This document shows positions 44,862-53,739 of a stretch of 64,000 nt of DNA, one piece after another. The notes beneath the pieces were generated by a model that saw nothing but the letters and a program-made list of their open reading frames with translations, was not told the DNA's origin and did not search any database. The DNA comes from Burkholderia sp. FERM BP-3421 (GTDB lineage: Bacteria; Pseudomonadota; Gammaproteobacteria; Burkholderiales; Burkholderiaceae), in assembly GCF_028657905.1 (NCBI RefSeq), contig NZ_CP117781.1:558001-622000 (forward strand), written 5' to 3'. Every line of letters starts with the position of its first letter. Position 1 is the stretch's first letter. The translations under genes and the position numbers were made by a program.

Positions 44862-46133
44862 TCAGCCGCCCAGCGCGCCGCGCCCGCGCCACAGCAGCGC
44901 GAGGAAGAACGGCGCGCCGAGCAGCGCGGTGAGGATGCCGAGCGGGATCTCGGCGGGGGCGGCGAGGGTGCGCGCGGCGAGGTCGGCGACGATCGTGAGC
45001 AGCGCGCCGAGCAGCGCCGCGCCGGGCATCACGATGCGCTGGTCGGGGCCGCACGCGAGCCGCACGCAATGCGGCGCGACGAGCCCGATGAAGCCGATCA
45101 CGCCCGTGCACGACACCAGCGCGCCGACGCACAGCGCCGTGGCGACCAGCACGCGGCGTTTGACGCGCTGCACGGGCACGCCGAGATGAAGCGCCTCGGT
45201 TTCGCCGAGCTGCAGCGCGTTGAGCGCATGCCGCTCGCGCGCGAGCAGCGCGCAGCCGGCCAGCGCGAACGGCGCGACCGCCGCGATCATCGGCCACTGC
45301 GCGCCGCCGACGCTGCCGAGGCTCCAGAACGTGAGCGAGCGCAGCTGCGCATCGTTGGCGACATAGGTGAGCAGGCCGATCGCGGCGCCGACGAGCGCGT
45401 TGATCGCGATGCCGGCGAGCAGCAGCAGTGGCAGCGCGAGCCGGCCGCGCGACGCGGCGAGCCGGTACACGAGCGCCGCGACCGCGAGCGCGCCTGCAAA
45501 GGCCGCGAGCGGTAGATAGCCGAAGCCGATCGGGCCGGCGATGAGCGCGGGGCCGAGCACGATCAAGGCGCTCGCGCCGAGGGCCGCGCCGCTGCTCACG
45601 CCGATCAGGCCGGGGTCCGCGAGCGGATTGCGGAACAGCGCCTGCATCGCCGCGCCGGCCGTGCCGAAGCCCGCGCCGACGAGGAGCGCGAGCGCCACGC
45701 GCGGCGCGCGGATGTCGAGCAGCACCGCGCGCGCCTGCGCGACGGCGGGATCGTGCGCGAGCGTGTCGCCGGAGGCGGCGAGCGCGGCCAGCACCTGGGC
45801 GGGCGTGAGGCGATACGCGCCGATGCAGAACGCGGCCAGGATCGCGCAGCCGAGCGCGCCTGCGAGCGCAAGCAGTGCGACGAACGCGACGCGACGGCGG
45901 CGCGTGGCGATGCTGCTCGATGCGTCGGGCGGCAAACCGCCGGGCGGCAAACCGCCGGGCAATGAAGCGCCGGACGACAAACCACCGGGTGGCGAACCAC
46001 CGGGCGGCGAACCACCGGGTGGCGAACCACCGGGCGGCGAACCACCGGGCGGCGAACCACCGGGCGGCGAACCGCCGGGCGGCAGTCTGACGGGCGCACG
46101 GTTGAGCGAAGAGGGCGGGGCGATGGAATTCAT
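44862..46133 (-). CDS. hmuU: Haem ABC transporter permease HmuU (FecCD family)
   Basis: A 423-residue permease with about ten membrane helices, FecCD/BtuC fold. Conserved segments are RAPRVALALLVGAGFGTAGAAMQALFRNPLADPGLIGVSSGAALGA and FIGLVAPHCVRL, the latter being the ATPase-contacting loop. The first about 75 residues are an atypical low-complexity leader containing repeated PPGGS units. Start ATG 46133 is chosen; a GTG at 46160 overlapping the hmuT stop is an equal candidate and would add nine residues through translational coupling. Confidence 0.9.
   Translation of the reverse strand: MNSIAPPSSLNRAPVRLPPGGSPPGGSPPGGSPPGGSPPGGSPPGGSPPGGLSSGASLPGGLPPGGLPPDASSSIATRRRRVAFVALLALAGALGCAILAAFCIGAYRLTPAQVLAALAASGDTLAHDPAVAQARAVLLDIRAPRVALALLVGAGFGTAGAAMQALFRNPLADPGLIGVSSGAALGASALIVLGPALIAGPIGFGYLPLAAFAGALAVAALVYRLAASRGRLALPLLLLAGIAINALVGAAIGLLTYVANDAQLRSLTFWSLGSVGGAQWPMIAAVAPFALAGCALLARERHALNALQLGETEALHLGVPVQRVKRRVLVATALCVGALVSCTGVIGFIGLVAPHCVRLACGPDQRIVMPGAALLGALLTIVADLAARTLAAPAEIPLGILTALLGAPFFLALLWRGRGALGG
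45981..46085 (-). repeat. Seven 15-bp tandem repeats in the hmuU leader
   Basis: Seven 15-bp units of the form ACCACCGGGYGGCGA (plus strand) span exactly 105 bp, preceded by about three degenerate units (45927-45980). On the coding strand each unit encodes Pro-Pro-Gly-Gly-Ser. Unit length keeps frame, so copy number would change only the linker length. Confidence 0.9.
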
Positions 46134-46156
46134 CGTGGCAGGTTCGGAGCTATCGG

Positions 46157-47077
46157 TCACGCGAGCGCGTCGCGCAGCCGCTGGTGCAGCGTGGCGACGG
46201 CCTGCGGCAGGCGCGGCCCGAAGCCGAGCAGGAACAGCGCGTCGAGCGACACGAGCCGCTGCGCGCGGCCGGCCGGCGTCGTGCCGAAGCCCGGTGCGGC
46301 GAGCAGCGCGGCCCGGCCGCCCGCCGCGGCGAGACCTTCGTCGGAGATCAGCACGACGTCGGGTGCGGCGGCGACCAGCGCCTCGGCGGTCAGCGGCTTG
46401 TAGTGCGCGAAGCCCTGCATCGCGTTGCGCGCGCCCGCGTAGCGGATCATCGCGTCGGCGGCGGTCTGCTGGCCGGCGGCGAGCGCCTGGTTGCCGGTGT
46501 GATTGAGCACGAACAGCACGCGCGGCGGCGCGCCGGCCGCGCTCAGCGGCTTGGCCGCGATCGCATCGCGCGCGGCCTGCCAATCGGCGTCGAAACGCGC
46601 GAGCAGCGCCTGGCCGCGCGGCTGGACGTCGAGCGCTTGCGCGATGCCGGTGATCTTGTCGCGCACGGACTGCACGTCGTGTCCTTCGCCGAAGGTCGCG
46701 ATCGCGACGCCCGCGCCTTTCACCTGCGCGAGCGCGGCGGGCGGTCCGGCCTCGGCGGACGCGAGCACGAGATCCGGGCGCAGCGACAGCAGCCCCTCCG
46801 CCGACAGCGCGCGCTGGTAGCCGACCTTCGGCAGCTTGCGCGCGGCGTCGGGGTAGGTGCAGGTGGTGTCCGCACCGACCAGCGCGTAGCGCGGCGTCTG
46901 TGCGCCGTCGAGCGCATAGACGGTTTCCGCGAGCGCGCCGCCGAGCACGATCACCCGCTTCGGCTGCGCGCCCGCCTGCGCCCGCGCGGCGGCGGCCGGC
47001 AGCGTCAGCGCGAGCGCGCAGGCGCCGCCGCGCGCGAGCCACGCGCGGCGGCGCGCATCGAAGCGCGCGGCGCTCAT
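46157..47077 (-). CDS. hmuT: Haem ABC transporter substrate-binding protein HmuT
   Basis: A 306-residue periplasmic haem binder of the helical-backbone BtuF/FecB type. Signal peptide about 1-33 with a Tat-like RRR start and cleavage after ARA. The body contains RVIVLGGALAETVYAL and LKPDLVLAS-like (LRPDLVLAS) segments. It overlaps hmuS by 4 bp and is followed directly by hmuU, so it belongs to one operon. Confidence 0.9.
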   Translation of the reverse strand: MSAARFDARRRAWLARGGACALALTLPAAAARAQAGAQPKRVIVLGGALAETVYALDGAQTPRYALVGADTTCTYPDAARKLPKVGYQRALSAEGLLSLRPDLVLASAEAGPPAALAQVKGAGVAIATFGEGHDVQSVRDKITGIAQALDVQPRGQALLARFDADWQAARDAIAAKPLSAAGAPPRVLFVLNHTGNQALAAGQQTAADAMIRYAGARNAMQGFAHYKPLTAEALVAAAPDVVLISDEGLAAAGGRAALLAAPGFGTTPAGRAQRLVSLDALFLLGFGPRLPQAVATLHQRLRDALA

Positions 47078-48156
47078 CGTGCGGCCTCCGAGGCCGGCAG
47101 CGTCTCGACGAGCGCGCGCCAGCCGTCGAGTTCCGGGCGGCCCGGCTTGCGCTCGCCGAACAGCATCGCGATGTTCTCGCCGGCCGCGTCGAACAGTTCG
47201 AGCGAGGTGACGATGCCGTCGCTCGTCGGCTTGCGCACCACCCACGCGGACGCGATCAGATCGGCGCGCAGGTGCAGGTTGAAGCCCGGATCGAGCACGT
47301 TGAGCCACGGGCCCATCTCGCGGACGTTGACGACCGGGCCGCTGTGGATCTGGATCATGCCGTGGTTGCCGACGAACACCATGATCGGCAGCGCGCGCGC
47401 GGCCGCGCCGTCGAGCACGCGGCGCAGCGCATCGGTCGCGACGGGCAGTGCGTAGCGCGGCTCGGCGAGCCGCAGCGCCTGGGTGCGGGTGACGCCGAAC
47501 TTGCGCGTGAGTCCGAAGAACTGATGCGTGTCGGTCATCGCGTCCCAGGCCGCGCGGAAGCCGTCGGCGTCGATCTCGGCGTCCGGCCGCTCGACGGCGG
47601 CGGGCGCGGCGGGCTCGACCGCGAGGTGCGGCGTCTGGGCCGCCATCTTCCAGCGCTCGACGAACGCGTCGTAGGCCGCATGGTCGCTGTGCTCGCGCAG
47701 ATAGACCTTGTGAACCGCCTGGCCCTGCGCATCGAAGAACTGCAGGCTCTTCATCGTGCCGTGCGCGGTCTGCTCGCGCACCGCGAAGCCGGACGCCCAG
47801 TTGCGATAGAAGATGCGCAGGTCGATGGTGCCGAGCGCGAGGCCCACCGGGCCGTCGTGGCTCATCTGCGCATAGGCGCCGTCCTTCTCGTGCACGGCCG
47901 CCTCGTTGCGGGTCAGCGCCATCACGCTGCCCAGCCGCGGCACTTCCTCGAACAGCTCGACGAAGCGCGGTTCGAGCCGCACCACATGCTCGCCGACGAA
48001 GGCCGCGAGCGCCTCGCCTTCGCTGACGCCGAGCACGTGCGCGGCTTCGCGGTTGCGCAGCTTCTGGGTTTCCTTCAGGTGCACGAACGCATCGCGCAGC
48101 TCGCGGGGCGCGAGCTTGACGGCGGACGGCGTGGCGGATTGAACGGTATTCATCAT
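47074..48156 (-). CDS. hmuS: Haemin-degrading/transfer factor HmuS
   Basis: A 360-residue cytoplasmic protein of the HemS/HmuS/ChuS family made of two homologous halves, handling haem after import by storing or breaking it down. Typical landmarks are VMALTRNEAAVHEKDG in the first half and VFVGNHGMIQIHSGPV in the second, the latter containing the probable haem-ligand region. Its start is 50 bp after the hmuR stop. Confidence 0.9.
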   Translation of the reverse strand: MMNTVQSATPSAVKLAPRELRDAFVHLKETQKLRNREAAHVLGVSEGEALAAFVGEHVVRLEPRFVELFEEVPRLGSVMALTRNEAAVHEKDGAYAQMSHDGPVGLALGTIDLRIFYRNWASGFAVREQTAHGTMKSLQFFDAQGQAVHKVYLREHSDHAAYDAFVERWKMAAQTPHLAVEPAAPAAVERPDAEIDADGFRAAWDAMTDTHQFFGLTRKFGVTRTQALRLAEPRYALPVATDALRRVLDGAAARALPIMVFVGNHGMIQIHSGPVVNVREMGPWLNVLDPGFNLHLRADLIASAWVVRKPTSDGIVTSLELFDAAGENIAMLFGERKPGRPELDGWRALVETLPASEAAR

Positions 48157-48205
48157 GTCGGGCTCCTTCGATTGCCGGATGAAAAGAAAGCGTGGGCGGG
48201 CCGCA

Positions 48206-50488
48206 TCAGAAATCCACCTTCATGCTGACCGAGACGCTGCGGCCGGGCGACGTATAGGCGTCGAGCACCTTCGAATCGGACGCGATGCCGCGCACGTCCG
48301 ACCAGTTCCAGTACTTGCGGTCGAACAGGTTGTGGATGCCGAGATAGGCGCTCACGTGCTTGTTGAAGCGATAGCCGCCGCGCACGTCGACGACGAACGA
48401 CGACGGCGGCGAATAACAGGTCTTGCCGGCGCCGCATGCATCGGACGCGATGTCCTGCTGCTTCTTCGCGGCCTGGAACAGCAGGTCGGTCTGCACGAAC
48501 CAGCGCTCGGTCGGCTCGTAGCGCACGCCGAACACCGCCGAGAACGGGTTGATCGTGTTGAGCGGCTCGCCCGCCGCGCCGTTGTCCTGGGTCGAGCCCT
48601 TGGTGAACGCGAGCGCGGTCTTGAGCGTGATGCCGTTCGGCATCACCCATTCGGCGCGGCCCTCGAAGCCGTGGATGCGCGCCTTCGCGAAGTTCACGTA
48701 CTGGAACACCAGCGGATCGTTCGGACGGCCGCTGCCGCTGATGGTCCGCTGCGAGATGAAGTTCCGGTAGTTGCCGGTGAACGCGGCCGCGCTGTAGCGC
48801 AGCGGCCCGTAGCCGGTGCCGAGCGTGCCGCGGAAGCCCGCCTCGAAGGTGTCGCTGGTCTCGGGCTTCAGGTTCGGATTGCCGATCGAGGTATAGCCGT
48901 AGACCGGGTTCGAGAAGCTGTTGTTGACCTGGTCCGGGGTCGGCGTGCGGAAGCCGTGCGCGTACTGCGCATACGGGATCAGCATGGGCGATACCTCGTA
49001 CAGCACCGCGACGCGCGGCGACAGCTCATGGTCGCTCGATTTCACCGCCTGCCCGGTGAACAGCGGATCGCCCGTGACCGGGCTCAGGCGGTACGCGTCG
49101 TAGCGCAGGCCCGGCGTGACCGACAGCTTGCCGAAGCTGATCCGGTCCTGCAGGAACGCGCCGAGCAGCGTGTAGTCGGTGTCCGGGAAGGCCTTGTTCG
49201 GGAACGATTCGCCGACGCCCGGCACGGTGCCGTTGCGCAGGCTCTTGATGCGGGCGATGCTGCCGTCCACGCCGTACAGCAGCTTGTGCGCGAACGGGCC
49301 CGTCGAGAAGCCGCTTTCCGCGAACGCCGAGCCGCCGAAGGTGTGCTCCGAATAGTCGTTGTCGCGCGAGCGCGATTGCAGGCGGCCGCCGCGCGTCTCG
49401 AACGAATACTGTTCCTGCTTCGCGTCCTGGTAGTAGAACTGCACGTGCGCGGTCTGGAACCAGCGCGCATCCGCGTTGTGGAAATCGTAGTCGACGCTGA
49501 AGCGATTGCGCTCCAGGCGATCGTTCGCGGTCAGGCCGAGCGTGGTCGGCGGGTTGATCGCGGACAGCACGTTGGTGTCGACCCGGCGCCGCACGGCTTC
49601 GGCCGTGAACTTGATCGTGTCGTGGCGGGTGGGCGTGACGACCAGCTTGCCGAGCACCGATTCCGTATAGGTGTCCTGCGGGTTGGCGGTGGTGCGCGCG
49701 GTGGACGCCGAGTTGTTGTCGCCGCGCGTGTCGACCTCGTGGCCGCGCCGGCCGTCGGCGATGATCATGCCTTGCACGAGATCGTTGCCGGCCGCCGCCG
49801 ACACGGTCGCGCCGACGCTGCGGTCGGTCGAGTCGTAGCTGGGCCGGAACGAGAAGTAGGTTTTCTTGTTGTAGACCGACAGCAGGTCCTGTGGATCCTT
49901 GGTGATGAAGTTGACCGCGCCCGTGAGGCCGTCGCTGCCGTACAGCGCCGATGCGGGCCCGCGCAGGATCTCGATGCGCTTGAGCGTGTCGAGGTCCGCG
50001 TAGTCGCCGCGGCCGGCTTCGAGCGGGCCGAACGCGAACGAATTCGGCAGGCGGATGCCGTCCTGCATCAGCAGCACGCGATTGCCTTCGAGGCCCCGGA
50101 TGTTGATGCTCGAATCGCCGTCGCGGCCGCCGGCGAGCGCGGCGCTCGCCGGACGGTAGGTGGTGCGCCGCACGGTGACGCCCGGCTCATAGCGCAGCGC
50201 GTCCTTGATGTTGGTGGCCTGCTGCTCTTCGAGATCCTCGGCGGTGATCACCGACACGCTCGCCGCGGTGCGGCTGACGGCCGTCGCGGTGCGCGTCGCG
50301 GTGACGGCGATCGGATCGAATGATTCGCCCGGCTTGACGGCCGCGACCTGGATCGCCTGCGTAGCGGCTTGGGCAGTGACGGACGGATCGGCAACGGCGC
50401 CCGCCGCCTGCGCGGCGGCGGCATAGACGCTGAATACGCCGTATAGCGCGGCGCATAGCGGCCGCCGCGCCAACAAATGTGGATGCAC
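48206..50488 (-). CDS. hmuR: TonB-dependent haemoglobin/haemin receptor HmuR
   Basis: A 760-residue outer-membrane receptor. GTG start 50488 behind GGGAG; signal peptide ending near the first Ala-rich stretch; TonB box near FDPIAVTAT (residues 57-65). The plug contains SINIRGLEGNRVLLMQDGIRLP and GPASALYGSDGLTGAVNF. The barrel has FRTPTPDQ and NPNLKPETS, the FRAP/NPNL-type motifs of haem receptors, and ends in an aromatic residue (KVDF). First gene of hmuRSTUV, behind a Fur box. Confidence 0.92.
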   Translation of the reverse strand: MHPHLLARRPLCAALYGVFSVYAAAAQAAGAVADPSVTAQAATQAIQVAAVKPGESFDPIAVTATRTATAVSRTAASVSVITAEDLEEQQATNIKDALRYEPGVTVRRTTYRPASAALAGGRDGDSSINIRGLEGNRVLLMQDGIRLPNSFAFGPLEAGRGDYADLDTLKRIEILRGPASALYGSDGLTGAVNFITKDPQDLLSVYNKKTYFSFRPSYDSTDRSVGATVSAAAGNDLVQGMIIADGRRGHEVDTRGDNNSASTARTTANPQDTYTESVLGKLVVTPTRHDTIKFTAEAVRRRVDTNVLSAINPPTTLGLTANDRLERNRFSVDYDFHNADARWFQTAHVQFYYQDAKQEQYSFETRGGRLQSRSRDNDYSEHTFGGSAFAESGFSTGPFAHKLLYGVDGSIARIKSLRNGTVPGVGESFPNKAFPDTDYTLLGAFLQDRISFGKLSVTPGLRYDAYRLSPVTGDPLFTGQAVKSSDHELSPRVAVLYEVSPMLIPYAQYAHGFRTPTPDQVNNSFSNPVYGYTSIGNPNLKPETSDTFEAGFRGTLGTGYGPLRYSAAAFTGNYRNFISQRTISGSGRPNDPLVFQYVNFAKARIHGFEGRAEWVMPNGITLKTALAFTKGSTQDNGAAGEPLNTINPFSAVFGVRYEPTERWFVQTDLLFQAAKKQQDIASDACGAGKTCYSPPSSFVVDVRGGYRFNKHVSAYLGIHNLFDRKYWNWSDVRGIASDSKVLDAYTSPGRSVSVSMKVDF

Positions 50489-50644
50489 GGATGGTCTCCC
50501 AGTGGATTAAGCCCGAAGGCTGGCTGGGTGAACGCGTACACCTGGCTGGCCGCGCCGCCGGTCAGGGCGACGTGTCGAAAAAAACGAAATAGAACGCGCG
50601 ATATCGAAAGAAACGAAAGAAAAATCGCGGCAGGGAGAAAGTGT

Positions 50645-50665
50645 AATTGAGAATGATTATCAATT
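50645..50665 (-). promoter_or_regulatory. Fur box upstream of hmuR
   Basis: TTGAGAATGATTATCAA is a near-perfect Fur dyad (TTGA-AAT-ATT-TCAA) about 160 bp before the hmuR start. The whole gap 50489-50878 has no gene. Iron repression of the haem locus is inferred. Confidence 0.82.
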
Positions 50666-50878
50666 CAATATTTGTCAGAATTGCAAGATGCGAGCCGATG
50701 GCGTGAATTGATGATGGAAGAGGTGGCGTTTGAATGATCGCAACTAACGGTCTATTCCACAGGCGTCAGAGGAATGAAGGGGCATGATCAAGCTTGCAGG
50801 ACGAAAGGCCGGGCCCGGTCGCTCGGTGAAAAGACGATCGGCGCGGGCTTCACCTGCGCCGATGCAGGGTTGGCTGGG

Positions 50879-51538
50879 TCAGTAGACGCCGGGGATCAAG
50901 CGCCAGGTTCGCGCGCGGTACGCGTCGTATTCGTCGCCGAACTGGTCGTGCAGCAGCTTTTCCTCGGCATGCATGCGCGCGACGAGGGGAGGGAGCAGCA
51001 GCGCGGTCAGCACGATGCCGGCCAGCGAGCGGAACGCCAGCGACCAGCCCAGCCCGTTGATCAGCAGGCCGAGATAGCTGGGATTGCGGATGACGCGATA
51101 GAGCCCGCCGGTGACGAGGGTATGTCCGGGCTGGATCGCGACGAGGCCGCTGAAGCGCTTGCCGAGCAGGAACACCGGCGCGAGGCGGAGCGCGCCGCCG
51201 ACGACGAAGAGCGCGACGCCGATCCAGCGCACCGCGCCGCCTTCGAGGGTCCACACGTTCACGCGGTCGGAATAGGCGGGCACGACGCAGGACAGCAGCC
51301 CGAGCGCGCCGAATACGGGCAGCACCCAGCGGTTCGTGCGCGCTTCGCGTTCGCCGGGGTTCAGGTTGGCCTGCGAGAACAACGAGACGATGGCCAGCGC
51401 CACGGTGGCGAGCGCGACGGTCGTGAGCGCGGGTTCGGCGAAGAAGGCGCGGCCGCCGCCCCGGGCGACGATCGCGAGACCGAGGTAGACGGCGGTCGAG
51501 ACGAGGATCGCGGGGGTGAGTTGGGGGTTGAGTTTCAT
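50879..51538 (-). CDS. Isoprenylcysteine carboxyl methyltransferase (ICMT)-family membrane protein
   Basis: A 219-residue protein with about five membrane helices. The C-terminal cofactor segment GLYRVIRNPSYLGLLINGLG matches the R-x-P-x-Y-x-G pattern of ICMT/NnrU-type membrane methyltransferases. In bacteria the acceptor is generally unknown. The start at 51538 is supported by position only. Confidence 0.82.
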   Translation of the reverse strand: MKLNPQLTPAILVSTAVYLGLAIVARGGGRAFFAEPALTTVALATVALAIVSLFSQANLNPGEREARTNRWVLPVFGALGLLSCVVPAYSDRVNVWTLEGGAVRWIGVALFVVGGALRLAPVFLLGKRFSGLVAIQPGHTLVTGGLYRVIRNPSYLGLLINGLGWSLAFRSLAGIVLTALLLPPLVARMHAEEKLLHDQFGDEYDAYRARTWRLIPGVY

Positions 51539-51626
51539 GCGCGTTTCACCGTGTGGACGTGGCCGGCCTGCCGCGCGGCCGAGCGGACGGCGAGGCGCGG
51601 CTGCGCCTGCCGCGCAGGCGGCTTCC

Positions 51627-51854
51627 TCATCCGAGCGATTCGATCCGGATCAGCAATTTCCTGGCGTGGGTGATCATCGCGTCGTGCAGTTCCTTGTCGG
51701 CGGGCGACGCGTGGGACGTGTCCTCCGCGAAGCCGATCTGCTGCCGGAATCCTTCGACGAGCGCGCGGCGCAGGTCGTCCGGCATTGCCCGGACCATCGA
51801 CGCGACCAGCATTTCCTGGGCGCGCAGCGCGCCCGACAACGCGGTGGTGTTCAT
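51627..51854 (-). CDS. Small hypothetical protein
   Basis: A 75-residue helical protein (MNTTALSGALRAQEMLVASMVRAMP...). A perfect GGAGGT lies 5 bp before ATG 51854, so translation is likely. No family recognised. It sits between the ICMT gene and the SorC regulator on the same strand. Confidence 0.65.
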   Translation of the reverse strand: MNTTALSGALRAQEMLVASMVRAMPDDLRRALVEGFRQQIGFAEDTSHASPADKELHDAMITHARKLLIRIESLG

Positions 51855-51972
51855 GCGGACCTCCAATCGGTGGAACAAGGCGGGCCCGGGTCGGGCTCGC
51901 GCTTGCTGTTTCCATCGTAGGCGCTGCGAAGCGAAGCTGCCGAGGCATCGGGTCGGGGCGCGCCCGGGCCAC

Positions 51973-52935
51973 CTAGCGCCGCGCGCCCCGTTCGGTCGCT
52001 TCGGCCAGACTCAGCACGGTCTGCGCGATCGACTGCGTCGTCGCGAGCGTATTGATCACGCCCGAGCGCAGCGCGCCCAGGATGCCGGTCGCCTTGGTCG
52101 GCTCGCTCGCGGTCGCGATCACGTTCGGGATCCGCTTCAGGTCGTCGAGCGTGAGGCCGATCACGCGCCCGCGCAGCATCGTGGTGGTCGGCTCGCCGTG
52201 CAGGTTGATGAAGTCGTAGCCCATGATGTCGCCGACGGCGCCCGCGCGCTTCGCCTCGGCCATTTCCTCGGGCGTGAACCAGCCCATCCTGACCATGTTG
52301 CTGTCCTCGAGGATGTCGCCGATCCCCACCAGCGCGAACGATGCGCGCCGCGCCTTGTCGAGCGACTGGCGCACGACATCGTTGTCGAGCAGCGCCTTGA
52401 ACAGCTGCGGGTCGTTGACGAGCGCGGGCGCGTAGAGCGTCTCGCTCTCGCCGCCGAAGCGCGCGGCGAGCTGCCGGCAGATGTGGTCGGCGTTCATGGT
52501 TTCGCCGCCGCGATACGAGCCGCCGATCGCGGAGACGAACGAGCAGCGTCGCTGCGTGGTCGACACGGCGTGCCGGGATACCGCGCTCACGTTGCGGCCC
52601 ATGCCGACCGCGACGATCGAGCCGTCGGCCAGCACCCGGTCGAGATAGCTCGCGACGAGGCCCGCGAGCAGTTCGCGCTGGCTGTCCTGGTTGTGATGGT
52701 CGACGGAGATGATGGCGCGCTGGATGCCGAAATGCGCGATCAGCGCCTGTTCCAGATCCTGAACGGCGCGCGAGTGGTGCCGCACGCGGATCTCGACGAT
52801 GCCCTCCTCGACGGCGCGCTTCAGCATCCGGCCGACTTTCGGGCGCGAGATCGCGAACTTGTGCGCGAGTTCTTCCTGCGTCAGCCCGTCGACGTAATAG
52901 CAGGTCGCGAGCTGCGTGAGTTCTTCGTTTGTCAT
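51973..52935 (-). CDS. SorC/DeoR-type sugar-binding transcriptional regulator, probable tetritol-locus regulator
   Basis: A 320-residue regulator. The N-terminal HTH (YYVDGLTQEELAHKFAISRPKVGRML) is followed by a phosphosugar-isomerase-like effector domain (VAVGMGRNVSAVSR; GIGDILEDSNMVRMG). This is the SorC family that includes the erythritol regulator EryD. It is encoded 34 bp downstream of the RpiB-like gene and divergent from the sugar-alcohol operon, so it is its likely repressor or activator, responding to a sugar phosphate. Confidence 0.87.
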   Translation of the reverse strand: MTNEELTQLATCYYVDGLTQEELAHKFAISRPKVGRMLKRAVEEGIVEIRVRHHSRAVQDLEQALIAHFGIQRAIISVDHHNQDSQRELLAGLVASYLDRVLADGSIVAVGMGRNVSAVSRHAVSTTQRRCSFVSAIGGSYRGGETMNADHICRQLAARFGGESETLYAPALVNDPQLFKALLDNDVVRQSLDKARRASFALVGIGDILEDSNMVRMGWFTPEEMAEAKRAGAVGDIMGYDFINLHGEPTTTMLRGRVIGLTLDDLKRIPNVIATASEPTKATGILGALRSGVINTLATTQSIAQTVLSLAEATERGARR

Positions 52936-52969
52936 GTCGTAGTCGATTGGCGCGCGCCGCGCGGCCGTG

Positions 52970-53464
52970 TCACGAGCTGCGCGGCGCGTCGTTCGGGCCG
53001 GCGTGGGGGACGCCGGCCCGGCGTTCGTATTCGGCGATGCGCTCTACCTTCGGCCCGGAGCGTCCGCCGTCGAATTCTGCCTTAAGCCAGGCGTCGACGA
53101 TGCTGTTCGCCAGCTCGACGCCGATCACCCGCGCGCCCATCGTGATGATCTGCGCGTCGTTGCTGCGCCGCGCGCGTTCGGCCGAGTAGGTGTCGTGGCA
53201 CTGCGCCGCGCGGATGCCCGGCACCTTGTTCGCCGAGATCGCGACGCCGATCCCGGTGCCGCACAGCAGGATGGCCCGCGCGAACTCGCCGGCGGCGACC
53301 CGCTGCGCGACCTCGATCGCGATGTCGGGATACAGCACCGATTCGTCCGCGCTGTGGGTGCCGAAATCGACCAGTTCGACCTCGGGGTGCCGCGCGCGCA
53401 GGTGGGCCTTGAGCGATTCTTTCAGCGTGTAGGCCGCTTCGTCGCAGCCGATCGCCACTTTCAT
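52970..53464 (-). CDS. RpiB/LacAB-family sugar-phosphate isomerase, probable D-erythrulose-4-phosphate isomerase
   Basis: A 164-residue RpiB-fold isomerase with GCDEAAYTLKESL at the start, LCGTGIGVAISANK (catalytic Cys near 69) and the His of AAQCHDTYSAERARRSNDA. RpiB itself converts ribose-5-P and ribulose-5-P, but close relatives (DerI/EryI) isomerise D-erythrulose-4-P to D-erythrose-4-P. Genetic context with threitol/erythritol dehydrogenases and a DhaKL kinase favours the latter role. GGAGG precedes ATG 53464. Confidence 0.82.
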   Translation of the reverse strand: MKVAIGCDEAAYTLKESLKAHLRARHPEVELVDFGTHSADESVLYPDIAIEVAQRVAAGEFARAILLCGTGIGVAISANKVPGIRAAQCHDTYSAERARRSNDAQIITMGARVIGVELANSIVDAWLKAEFDGGRSGPKVERIAEYERRAGVPHAGPNDAPRSS

Positions 53465-53739
53465 GGGGGCCTCCGGGCAGGCGCATCGAATGCGCGAATG
53501 TTCAGATGCGAGCAATTATAACAATAATATCGAGCATTTGCTGAGAGGTGATTTTTTGCTCGGTGCAGCATCAAATCAACCCAACGCATTGATGGGTAAG
53601 CGTTTTCGCTGCATCTACAGATGATTCCTAGTGTTTACCAGTAATTGACACCGCAAAATTACGATCGCTACCATGACCTCACGATGTATCGAATTATCGA
53701 TATTGATCAAAAGTTCATTCGATCGTTCGAGGAGTGATC
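53465..53739. promoter_or_regulatory. Divergent control region of the tetritol locus
   Basis: A 275-bp AT-rich gap between the isomerase and transporter genes. AATATCGA occurs at 53526-53533 and in inverse orientation (TCGATATT) at 53697-53704, and GAGCA/TGCTC words recur at 53531-53575. These are candidate half-sites for the SorC-type regulator. Confidence 0.5.
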
